A stretch of 64,000 nucleotides of DNA from Adenanthera pavonina (lineage: Eukaryota > Streptophyta > Magnoliopsida > Fabales > Fabaceae): assembly GCA_026686845.1 (NCBI GenBank), contig JAIVEN010000024.1, forward strand, positions 12,325,501 through 12,389,500, in the 5' to 3' direction. The position numbers were made by a program, and so were the translations under genes. Below are positions 24,161-35,948 of this stretch, piece by piece; the stretch's first letter is position 1, and each line of letters begins with the position of its first letter. The notes beneath the pieces are model-generated. The model saw only the letters and a list, made by a program, of their open reading frames with translations. It did not search any database and was not told where the DNA came from.

Positions 24161-27100
24161 CAACAAGAAGTACAAATACCCCTAGAAGATGGGAAATGAG
24201 AAAATGTGAAGAAGGATGTGAAAGAAATATGACAACATGCCTATTGATCAACTAACACCATGGAACCAAAGCAGATTGGCTAAGAAGAGGATTGATCTTT
24301 TATAGTCCACCTCCGCCACACTCTAACAATGATCCTTCAAGTTTCTCTCGAATCATCCAAGTCATTAAGAAGCATGTGATCTAAGGCAGCCATGCTCATG
24401 ATGATGAAGACTGGGGACAAATTAACTCATGCTAAATAGTATAAATAAAGCAATAAAAAATGTTTCTCCAATTTTCATATACAAACATGAAAGGAGGATA
24501 ATTTGAAATTAGAGATGAGGAGCATGGCGGGAGAGCGTTTGCTGAACACATAAAGCCTAATGTAAGTCAGATTTTGCAGGGACAGAATGATGATCAATCT
24601 CTAATTTGACTTGATATTCATTTTAGCATTTCAAATTTCTATTTCATTTTCACTACCTAGTTTCTAGTAGTTTCTACTCCTAGTTTTCCCAGTTTAAAGA
24701 AACAGAAGGGAATAACCGAAAAAGTCTGGTGATGGAGATTAAGGAGACGTGGTAAAGATTCTCTAGTGTTACTCATATGATCCCTTTCAAGAAATTTCTA
24801 GGTCTTTTTTTTTGTTAGATCATTTTGTTTATTTATTAATTTGTTGGCGTTCAATTTGTATTTTTTTGGGGTCAAAGTTATTGGTTAGATTTAAATTAAA
24901 ATAAATAAAATCTATTAGATTTTTAGGTTTAGGAAATTTTCTAAATTTAAGGAGATTATCTAATAATGTTAGAATTAGAATATTAACTTTGTTATTTTTC
25001 TTTGAATTTTCATTTTTATTATTAGGATTTTTTATAATTAGATATATATTTTAAATTTCATAAATCTAATAGGATTACTTGAATTTCAAATATTTCTAAT
25101 TGCTTTAGTACAAGGTTTTTCTTGTTTTGCTTATACAAATACTTATATATACTGCATTTTCTTCAAAGAATAGTGATATAAGATTATTATGTGTTTTTCA
25201 GTAAGGATTTACTGAGTTCTTCATTTTCTCTCTCTTATTTTCTATCTGTCTCTCTCATTTTTTACCTCTTATCTTTGTGTTTTCTTGAGAATACATCCGA
25301 CCTACTATAAGGAATGATCAATCTTATTAGCATCATTATAGTTAAGGCTCTAAAGATGAGTTCCTCTAGGGTTCTAACTAATTATTTTCTAAATCTCTTA
25401 AGTCAAATTCATCTATTACTCTGTATTTTCTGGGTTACTTAGGATAGGTTTCTAAGGGTTAAATATCAGCTAGGCTTCACTTTTAAAAAGTGGATAGGCA
25501 GCAAGTATCAAAGGCACAAGAAAGACACATGTCATGAAAGGAATTCATCTAAGACACATGCATGAAGCCCAACAAGTTAAAGTGGCTACTGAACTTTTAA
25601 ACATTGGATAAGTGACAAAGATCAGAGTCACTGGAAAGACACATGGCATGAAGAGAATTCATCTATATGGAGCCCAACATGGGACAATGGCTAATGAATA
25701 GTAAACATTCATCCTTTTTTGGTAGTAACAGCTCAGCTTTTTTTTTTTATCCAGATGGAAATTTCTTGTTTTTTTCCCCTTTTCACACAAAATGTTATCC
25801 TTACCTAAGGGGACTTCTTTTTTTCCTTTTGGCTACATACCTGAGGGGATTTTTTTTTGGTAGAAATCACAGGTATCCTCCTATTGGAGACAATCCTGTT
25901 TGAGGTACTATCGAGCACTAAATATGGACACCTCTCTCAGCAGAGATTCAAATCTTGGTTTGTCATGTTGTGAGAGACTAACCTCTTTCACTAGACCCAA
26001 TCTCCGTTGGTATCTAAAGGGAATTTTGGAAAGAACTGTTTTGAGTATTGTTGGAAACGGCTGAGTTGTTAATGGAATAATATGGCTATTACTTAAAAAA
26101 GGCTGATTATGGTTGATTGGGCTGGGATATGTACAAAACACAAGGCCCCATTGGTAGTCATCAACTGAAGATAGAACGGGTATGGAAAAGTAAGAGATAG
26201 GAGGAGTAAAAAAAAACTTGGGAATAGTAATGATATGAAGAAAATCTTGAGTTCGAATTTCGAAGAAGATGGTCCCCAAAAAAAAAAAAGAAAGAAAGAA
26301 AACTGAAAGAAGGATAAATTTGTTGGCCAAAAAAAAAATCTAAAAAGAGAAAAAATTGACTTTCCAACGACACTGAGAAATTAGCGAGTCTTGTATATTC
26401 TACCACCTAGGTTTAAAGCTAGTATTGGTTGATAGAACATGAATTCCAAGGAAAGGTGAATGAAAAAAAAAAAAAATCTTCATGTAATATATTTGATTAC
26501 ATATGATCCAAGCTTTCGAAGCATTAAAAAGTAGCTTTTTGAAAAAATTGTCTTCTCTTTCTCTTTCTCTTTCTCTTTCTCTCTATCCATTTTATTTAAA
26601 AATGAGTCATTTACACCAAACATAACTTAAAGATATATATATATATATATATTAATATACTGAATTTTATTTTTTCGCTTTAGTATCATTGCATCAACAA
26701 GCATTACAAGTACAATTTTTTTTCTTACTAAGTACATAGTTCTGTATATCGTGACTTCTTTTTATGGCCAAACTTGAAATATGTCATTACTATTCCCAGA
26801 AGTGTTGATTTTAATGAGAAAAGTTAATAGTTAGATTAAGAAAAAAAACTTATATACTTTTTCTTGTTTTTTTTGGTGATATTCTCCAAATAGAATTTGA
26901 TATATAAACTTTTTAATTTTTTCAAATTTAAAAAGTTAACACTTCTAATATATAATTAATAATTAAATTTATGATATATTAAAAAAAATTCACATATTAA
27001 TTTTTAATTAAAAAATAAAAAATATATAAGATAAAATATATAAGTTTCTGTTGGAGAAAAATATCAAACTATGTTTATCTTTCCTCTCTGTTGGTAGCCC

Positions 27101-27774
27101 ACTGGAAACAAAAATGGAAAAGTAATTCAAAGCCATTGTTTGATATACGTCATCCCTCTGGCAAAAACAAAAAAAAAATATATATATATATATATACACA
27201 CACACTTCGTCCCTTGTCTTTTGCTGAAAAGGGTATCGGAATATGTTCCCATGTGGTTTGATGCCAATGGATGGGTGAAACGTGGCACGTGTATGTTGCT
27301 CAGTGTGCGCTCTTCTAACCAATTACAAAAGCTTTTAGCTTTTTCTTTGTTTCTTCCTTTAATTTTTTTTTTCTTTTAAATGTTAGGACTTGTCATTTTA
27401 CTTTTCTCTTATTCCTTTTCTTCTTCATTTTTATTCTATTGGAAACGTTTAATTATAAGCATTCCTTTTTCAATTTTACAGGCTTTGATTCGAGGCCTTA
27501 TCTTACAAGAACTCTTAAATTTTAAAAAATTTTCAAATCAATAGCATCAATACCAACATAAGAATTAAATATTTTCAACTAAATAAATTAAATGGGAAAA
27601 ATACATTTTAGGACCTTTATAATAAAATATTGATAAATGAACAGTACAAGTTGGAAATTCAGTTTATAGGAGTACTGAATTTTTAAACTGGGTCCTTGGG
27701 AGGGAATATTTCTATAGGGGGATCTTGAAATGTCTTTTTCCCAAATTAAATATTAATTTTTTTAAAATTATATT
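24161..27774. other. Intergenic DNA with simple and short tandem repeats
   Basis: No gene is visible. A diverged tandem repeat of roughly 108 bp lies at about 25489-25700 (AAGACACATG-CATGAA-GAATTCATCTA in each unit, then GAGCCCAACA). Simple sequence includes (TTTCTC)n at 26551-26585, (TA)n at 26633-26652, and TA followed by CA dinucleotides at 27178-27205. T-rich and A-rich tracts around 25740-26340 make spurious open frames. Confidence 0.45.
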
Positions 27775-28155
27775 CCCTCCAGTCCACAATATAAGGTGTA
27801 AGGATTTAAATGGATAATTTTACCCTTACAATATTTAATTATGTAAGTTGATTATTTTTCTTTTTCATATACTTATAAAACTCAAGAATTGCTTTGTTTA
27901 ATTATTTTAATATTCTCTCAATAAATAAAGATAAATTTGGAGCTTTTAGTATGTTTAAAAATTTTTTCAATTTTTTTTAATGGATGTGAAAATGAATCAC
28001 ACATTCTATTATATGGACCATAGGAGTACTGTATATGAATTATGAATCTTAAGACTTATTTTTAAATCTTTTGAATAGTGTTTACCTTCGTCCTCTCATC
28101 TATTATATATACATATATATATTTAAAGTTAGTGGGATTGGAGGAAATCTATATA
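27775..28155. mobile_element. Possible Stowaway-like MITE
   Basis: The left end TTCCCTCCAGTCCACAATAT follows a TA, and the right end, read inward, is TTTCCTCCAATCCCACTAAC. Both resemble Stowaway termini (CTCCCTCC-GTCC). The right TA duplication is two bases off and the ends are diverged, so I call it tentatively. Confidence 0.4.
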
Positions 28156-28843
28156 TGAGATCCCCTCAACATGGACTTATGAAAATGATTGTTCTCTAAT
28201 AACCATGTGGCACGTGATGTATACAAATGGATGTGAATTGATATTTATTAATATGGGATATTATGCGGTGGCTACCGTTTTTGAAATTGCGGTAAATGCT
28301 GATTTTTGTGACATCTAATGTAATGAACGTCTGGATATCCGAACTCATTAATACAAAGCTTCTAGAAATATAATTACATTAATTCCTCACTAAATATAAT
28401 ATTAATATGGTACTAATATGATTTAGTGCATAATACGAATAGCATCAATACCTTTTAGTGAATCACATATGTCAATTGGGTAGAAGCTCAACCTACTATC
28501 TTTTAGTGGTAAGTGGTTTCCTATCACTTATCTGGTTTTAAGGAGAAAAGAGGGTTATTAATTTTAATTAAAAATTTTGTTTATAAAATCAATGAGACGG
28601 TCAATTAAACAGACACGTTCTCATCATCTAAAATTATCGTTCTTCTCTGAAAAACTTACACTCTCTCATTTTCAAAGGTTTTCTCCATATCAGTGAAGAC
28701 TAAAGGGAAAAGTAGGTTGTGTAATCTACCCTATTATTTTTTGTGTGTCATCAATGGCTTCCTCAAGACCCTCATCAGGTATGTTCAAATTGTAAAACTC
28801 AAAACTTATGGTCTTATGATTGTTAATTCGTACAATTAACATA

Positions 28844-28856
28844 TGGTATTAGAGCA
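28844..28856 (+). other. Primer binding site of the outer Copia element
   Basis: TGGTATTAGAGCA differs by one base from the usual plant initiator tRNA-Met site TGGTATCAGAGCA. It follows TTAACA, a plausible LTR end, after two bases. Confidence 0.75.
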
Positions 28857-29727
28857 TTATTGATTGTATGAATTAACAGATGGCTTAATTAAGATCATAT
28901 TTGTCAATTTAAATCGAAGCCCCGAATTTGAACCCTGAGATTTAGGGCTTTCTAGTTTATGGCCATATTCTGTGTAATTGTTGTATACATCGTGTTCATC
29001 TGTTCTCGTGGAGTGTTTTAGGAACAATTAATTTTATTTTCATCAACACCACTCATCATATTATAGAGGCTTAATTCTGGAAAATTTTGTGTTTTTGTTT
29101 GATGAGAAAATGAGATTGATTTCAGTAATTGATTGAGGATTAAGGCTTATCGTATGCATTAGGATAATTTTCACTGTTTAAATGTCAAGATTGCGCTAAA
29201 AATGGAGCTTCAGCTTTCATCAATGGACCGCCATTGACGAAGCTTGGGGTGAGAGGTTGAAGAAGACCCTCTCACCTCAAGCCCACACATACTCTATGGT
29301 GCGTGTAGGTGCGTGTGCTCACGCTCCGGGTCATTTTGACCCATTCTCTGGTTTGATTCGACTAAAATTTTATTTATTATTTAATTATTAATTTTTTGGT
29401 AGTTTTTTGGGTCTCATAACTATTTATTATAAATTTTAGAAAATTCGTACAGTGAAGAAATACATTGTTGTAGTTGAGGTTTGGGGTGAAAAAATTTATG
29501 GACACTCCTTTGAATTATATGCATGTTAGTAATGAATTGCTCTCCCTAGTTGTAAGTGGAGTAGTGTCAAACAAATTCTTGAATTTTAGAATTTAATAAA
29601 AAAAACATAAATTATGGATACACCTTATCGGTGTGGCATTATTTTTTTTTTGGTGGCAAGAGGAAGGATGAATCATTAAAGAAAAATATTTGCAAGGTTT
29701 GGGTATGGCAACCCCAAAATACAAAGG

Positions 29728-32700
29728 TTAGTAGACAAAAGAATGGATGGTGTAATGAGTTAAGCTATTGATAGCACAAAGAATTTGATTGAAATCCATG
29801 TGTTCATCCGTAAAAACCAACTTGTTCCTAGTCTCCCAAAGCTTCCAACATGTAATACCAAATTGGATATGCCAGTTGTCATTTCTGGGCTTGAGATTAG
29901 AGAAAAACCATTCCTTGGGAGGGGTCATGAAGAAGTTGTGCCTATCCTGAGGTGATACGAGACAGTTCCAAGTGTCCTTAGAATAAGCGCATCTTTGCAT
30001 GACGTGGTCAATATCTTCATCACCATTGTTACAGATGGTGCACATTGAGTGGGGGTCATGTGTCTCCTTTTTCTTTCACAATTTTTTAGCAATATGTTTG
30101 TAGTTGCAAGCCATAAGCAAGTTTTGACTCTTTGGGGTCCTTTCCATCGCCAGACTCTTTCCCATCTTTTATCTTCATCATCCCAGTTCATCCATTGTAA
30201 GGATTCATAGGCAGATTGGACAGTGAAAACTCCATTGGGTGTATAACTCTAAAGGCAGTTAGCGTCGCCATCATTAGTGGAAGGAGGTTTAATACCTGTA
30301 ATTTTCCTGATCACATTCTAAGGCAGCAGTTGCTTAAAACAAGCCCAGTTCCATTCCCCGTTGGCATTAGTAAAGGCACTGACAGGTTTTGAGAGATCAC
30401 AACTAGGTATGTCAGCGAGGGAGAGTAATTTGAGGGGCCCAAGCCCATTCACCCAATTTTACAAGTGACCATCACCAACATCCCAATGTATTCCCATGTA
30501 TGTGTTTTCCCAGATCTTGGAGAGGCTTCACCACAAATGAGAGCAAGCACCCTTAGCTATAATTTTTGGTTCCTCTCTCTTCCATTTATACTTGCTGCAT
30601 AGTATCTGCACCCAGAATTTATTGGGGCGAGTAATAACATTAAAGGCAAGCTTCATAATAAATGCATCATTTTGGTGGTGTATAATTCTAAATCCACATC
30701 CTCCATATCTGTACGACTGACAGAGAGAGTTCCAGTTGATGAGGCTTGTCTTATTAGCATCCTTGTTTGAGCCCCAAATGAATTGTCTAACCATCTTTTC
30801 AATTCGCTCGCGTGTATTATGAGGCAATTTTGTAGTTTGCATATCATAGGCAGGGATGTTGGTCAAGACTGCCTTTGCAAGGGTAATATGACCAGCAAGA
30901 GATAAGGATTTAGCTTCCTACCCACTATGTCTTTGGCTAACACTCTCTTCAATGTAGCTATATGTAGCTTTGGAGATCCTTTCATGGATTATAGGAACTC
31001 CAAGATATTTGCTGAGTTGCATAGTCTGAGAGAAGCCAAGTAATTTGCAGATTTGGCTTGCATCTAGGTTATTCACATTCTTAGAAACATAAGCTCTAGA
31101 TTTGTTGGCACTGACTTTATGTCCAGAGGCTAGACAAAACTCATCAAGTATCTTCTTAATCAAATGTACCTGAGAAGTGGTAGTTGAGCTAAAGAGAAAG
31201 AGGTCATCAGCAAAGAATAAATGGCTTATGGGAGGCCTATTTCTGACAAGCTTGATCGGTTCCCAATTGCCATTAAGTACTTCCTTCGATATGGTTTGAG
31301 ACATGAGCTCCATACAAAGAGCAAAAATGTAGGGTGAGAGGGGGTCCCCTTGACAGATCCCTCTACAAGGTTTGAATGAGTCAGTTGGTCTGCCATTTCA
31401 CAAGACTTCCATTGAAGAACTAGTTATACAATGCATTATTATTCTGATGAGAATAGAGGGTAAGCCAACATCTATAAGGGTGATGAATTCCCAGCTTAGT
31501 CTATCAAAGGCTTTTTCCAGATCCACTTTTAGTGCAAGCCAGCCAATCTTACCCTTCTTGAGTTTCATGCTATGGATAATTTCCTAGGCAATAATGATGT
31601 TGTCTGTGATATTCCTCCCTTTAATGAAGCTTGATTGTTGTGGTAGGATGAGGTGTGGCATAAGAGATTTGAGCCTATTAGAGATAAGTTTGGTGACAAT
31701 TTTGTATAGGACAGTACACAAGCTAATAGGCCTAAATTTTAATAGTTACAGGGGTAGCCACTTTCGGGATTAAGGTAATAAGGGTCTGGTTCAAGAAAGG
31801 GTCCATTGATCCACCTTCAAATAGATTCTTGACCATAGAAAAGATGGAATGTCCAACTATCTCCCATTGGGACTGGTAAAAGTATGCATGAATACCATCG
31901 ATCCCAGGGGATTTCACAGGTGCCATTTCGAAGAGGGCTTTCTTAATTTCAGCCATGGTAATATCACTTCCAAACATCCTTATATCCTCATTTGTTAGAG
32001 GGGGGAACATACCTCGTTGAAAGGGAAAGTAACCATGGCTTTCTTCTGTTGAGTATAATTTCTTGAAGTAATCCAGGGCAAGGTTATTCAGTTGATCTTC
32101 ATCTGTGCACCACTCGCTTTCATTGGTTTTGAGCATTGTGATTCTGTTCCTTTGCCTTCTATTTACTGTCTTTGCATGGAAATAAGCAGTGTTTTGATCT
32201 CCCCATTTTATCCAGTTACTTCTTGACTTCTATACCTAGAGAGATTCTTCTTACTCACAAACTTCCTCATATTCTGTTCGGAGCTCGTTTTCCAGTTGGT
32301 AACGTCGGAGAGAAGGTCATTCCTTTAATGCTTTTTGTAGGCCTGCCAGTCTTGCTCTAAGTCTTCTTTTGCAATTGATGATATGCCTAAATGTCTCAGA
32401 GTTCCACTTACGGGCTTTGTTCATGAAGACTTGAACCTTTGTAGATATTGGATCATCAATGGCCCAACAATCTTTAACTAATTGTGTGAAAGAGGAGTGG
32501 GATGTCCAGGATTTTAGAAATTTGAAAGGCCTTTGAGTGGAGAAAGTCGATGGCTTGATTAAATTGATTAGGATGGGTCGATGGTCAGACCCAATTTGTG
32601 GGAGATGTTGCACTATGGATTCAGAGAAGGATGCAGCCCATTGTGTGTTAGATAGGGCCCTATCAAGTCATTCAAACAATGTCCCTCTATGCCACGTGAA

Positions 32701-33249
32701 ACGTGGGCCTTCATGCTCGAGGTCAATGAGTCCATTACCATGAATAAAGTCCCTAAAATATTGGCATCCTGATCTCCTTGCTTCTAAGCCCCCCTGACGC
32801 TCCTCGCCTGAGATAATAGCATTGAAATCCCCTGCTAGCAACTAGGGAGAGTCGGCATGTAAGGGGTTAGTTGCTGATAGGTCCTTCCAAAGCCGACGCC
32901 TGAGAGAAGGGTTAGGACTCCCATAAACTGCTGTAAAGAAGAAGTTCTTATCAAAGTTATGGATACGGACATAGGAATGAATGAATTGGCAGTAATTAGT
33001 ATGAATTGTGACATCAACAGTGTCTCTCCAGAGTAGCCAGATCCCCCCTGAAAACCCCTTTACTTCTACTCTATGTGAGTGATTGAGGCCAGTGCATTTG
33101 ATAACTCGGTCAGCGTTCCTACCTGCTATGCGTGGTTCCACTAGAGCAATAATATCAGGGTGATACCCCTGAATGAAGGAGTTTAGAGTGCGAACAAAAC
33201 CTTTGTTGGTTGCCCCTTGGCAGTTCCAGACTAAGATTTTAAAGTTCAT
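29728..33249 (-). pseudogene. LINE ORF2: APE endonuclease, reverse transcriptase, zf-RVT
   Basis: ORF2 starts at ATG 33249. The endonuclease has WNCQG, LVEPRI, YGSPN, GDFNAI and SDHRPI, the APE-type catalytic motifs. A TAG at 32842-32844 breaks it before GDFNAI, and other stops and shifts follow. The reverse transcriptase shows SPGIDGIHAYFYQ near 31890, KVDLEKAFDRLSW near 31515, GICQGDPLSPYIFALC near 31335 and the catalytic HLFFADDLFLF near 31205. The C-terminal zf-RVT region (RVWRWKGPQRVKTCLW, CTICNNGDEDIDHVMQRC) is at 29900-30160. The enzyme would nick DNA and prime reverse transcription at the target. The copy is dead. Confidence 0.9.
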
Positions 33250-33830
33250 TGATAAAGACTGAGTAATTGTTCCATACTGTCCTCTAGGGCATTGCCATAG
33301 CGACTTCCTTCTTCATCCTCTGATGAGAGGTTATCCAATGCTTCCTTAATTGCCTCCACCATTTCTTTAGAAAGCGGCTTCCTTGACTCTTTCTTTTTCA
33401 CTTTTGGATTTCTTCTTTTAAGAGCCTCCTGCAGTTTAATTCTATGGTTCGGATTACGTTTACTTTCAGCAATACAGGCCTTATTTCTCTCTCCATTAGC
33501 TTGGTTGATAGGAGGAATGGTTGTTCTGGTGGTTGAGTGGAGGAGGCCAAATACTGCTTTGGTGTCTTCAATGGAAATAGCTGTGTGGTTACCTTTGATG
33601 AGCGTGGTTGGGACTATATGCTCAGAGTAGGCCTTGGAAGTAAAGAGGCTGTCTTTTGGTTGGGTTTCCACGTTGGGTTTCAAAGGCGATTCTAGGCTAG
33701 GAGTATCTGAGAGTAGCTTAGTAGAAAATGGTGAAAGGTCTTGGGTGGGTGGTATGGTTTTAGTGGGCTTGGGCTGTCTTTTTTGTAGGTTAGAGTCAAA
33801 TTGGCTCTTTTTGTCTCTTAGGGTGGTAGT

Positions 33831-35495
33831 TGTTGGATAAGCTGGCTTCCCAAGAGGGGGGTGAATTGGGAAGATTAAAGATTTTTCTGAAAAACGTCAA
33901 GAAAGTGAAGAAAGCAAAGTATGATGGTAAAACAGAGTATAAATGAATAAATAGTAAAAGTAGTAGTAGGGAAGAGAAGACTCAGATATTTATCCTGGTT
34001 CAGTCTCTCAACTTGAGCTACGTCCAGTTCCCAAGTTACCACTTGAGATTTTCCACTATTCTGCAAGAATTCACTGTGCTTCTTGCAAATGCCTCAGTAC
34101 AAAGTTGATGCTCTGTTTCTAGAGCTCACACTTTCACTCTTTGCACTCTCACTTAGTGTTTCCCCAATCCCTTGTGATATCCACTCACAAGAAAATCTTT
34201 CTTTCAGATGAAGATAAGATTGTGTACAGCTAATAAACTCTCTCAATTAGAGTGAATATGAAAGTTGGAGTACAAATATTGAAGTTTGAGAGTAAGAGAC
34301 CTTGAGTAGATGATTTGACAGAGTTTTAGTATATACAAAGTTAAAATATTTTTTTAATAGCTTCAAATGATGTTATATTTATAAATTTAGGTCTCAACTA
34401 TACGTTAGAGACAAAATCTATCCGTTGGAGAAGTTATCCAATGGTTAAACTATCCGTTAACTAACCGCATTTAATGCTTCTGACATTCTGAAATTTGAAT
34501 TTTCGTTGGTCAACAGACGAATTTCACACAAACTGAAGGTGAAAGACTTCATCATTGAATATCCGAAGTTCGTCTGTTGTGAATCAAAATTCAAATTTTC
34601 ATTTTTAGAAAATGATTGTATATTGGAACATACAAATTTCCATGTTTAAAGTTGTTCTGTCAAGTGTAAACATTAAATTCAATTTGCTACAGTGCCTTCG
34701 AAATTCGAATTTTGGAACCCCAAAATTCGTCTGTCAGAAGCTGGTTCAATGAGGCACTATAGTTCATGAATTCGAAATTTGAATTTTCAAAGGGCAAAGT
34801 TCGTCTGTCAGAGAGACCTCTTTTTAGACTTATTTTAAAATTTGAATTTATGAATATTGTCATTCGTATGTCAACATATCAACACAACAGACTCACAAGC
34901 TTTGTTTTTGAAATTCGAATTTTCATGTTCAAAGTTCGTCTGTCAGTGGGCAAATTTAAAGCTCTTTCTAAACTTGTTTTCAGATGAACTTTGACATATT
35001 TTTAGACGAATTTTTCAATTTTCATAAGTTGCATTTTGTATGAAATTCGAATTTTCAACACCAAAGTTCGTCTGTCAGAGAAGGGCTCTTTTCAGATTCT
35101 TTTCAGACATAGGATAAAGTTCAAATTTTTGGAATACAAAATTCGTCTATCAGAGAGGCATCTCTTCAGACTTGTTCATTTTCAATACGAAATTCGAATT
35201 TCCAGAGGCAAAGTTCGAATTTTCAAAACAACAGATCAGTGTTAACCTTTCAAACTTCGTCTGTTGGAGGGTGTTTTTCAAATATTCCATGAATTAACAT
35301 AAAATCAAGGTTTTAAAATATCTTTTTACCAAATCAAAATCTTTTACTCAAATTAAAACATAACTAAACATTCTACATCTATTCTTGTACTGATTTCTCC
35401 AAATTTTTTCACTTGAAACCTTTTGTGCACCTTTGATATCTTTACTCTAAGCTCTTGAAGGTTGGTTTGGAATCATCAAAACACTTGATTCAACA
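33831..35495 (-). repeat. 3' LTR of the Sirevirus-like element
   Basis: This 1665-bp LTR lies at the 3' end of the minus-strand element. Between about 34500 and 35270 it contains roughly seven diverged copies of a 42-base motif (GAAATTCGAATTTTC, a variable spacer, then CAAAGTTCGTCTGTCAGAGA) at irregular spacing. Confidence 0.93.
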
Positions 35496-35510
35496 TTCTC
35501 CCCCTTTTTT
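35496..35510 (-). other. Polypurine tract of the Sirevirus-like element
   Basis: The minus-strand sequence AAAAAAGGGGGAGAA directly abuts the 3' LTR (TGTTGAATC), as expected for plus-strand DNA priming. Confidence 0.85.
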
Positions 35511-35948
35511 ATGATGACAAAACAACTTACAAACTGGATTAGTACTTGGGTTTGCTTTAACAAGCTCAACCTCAACATATGCATTTTATTTCAAAAGATA
35601 TCATGTATAGTAGATCAAGTAAAGAGATTCAAAGATTAGCAATAACAGATCATTGCAACCAAGGAATTCTTTCATTTCATTAAATGTCACTTTTACAAGA
35701 ACCAATTAATGCAAAACATTACAGGACATAGTACACAACAACAGAAACACAAAGCAACACAACAAGAGGACTCAAGCAAAAGATCTAATCATTTTTTCTT
35801 TGACTTGGTCTTGGTCTTCTTGCTATAAGTCTTTCCAAAAGGCTCAGCAACAGACTTTTCTAGTTTGCTCACTCTTCTCCCCCTTTTTGGCATCATCGGA
35901 AAGATGAACAAAATCAGCAGGAGGAAGGATCTGAGACACTGGAATAGC

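Noticed and set aside
25900..26330. tRNA-derived SINE candidate (GATTTGAATCTC on the minus strand, GAGTTCGAATTTC near 26248 with an A run after it)
   Set aside because: The B-box matches are imperfect, no A box at proper spacing, no clear ends or target duplication.
25667..26406. Phe/Ser-rich ORFs resembling membrane proteins
   Set aside because: They arise from T-rich tracts read on either strand; no consistent frame or start context.
34766..35245. Plus-strand ORFs in the LTR with repeated RLSE-type peptides
   Set aside because: The repeated peptide is a translation of the 42-base LTR motif on the non-sense strand, not a protein gene.
34500..35270. Regularly recurring motifs that could suggest a CRISPR-like array
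   Set aside because: The units are diverged, spacing is irregular, and the array lies inside a plant LTR with an identical partner array in the other LTR.
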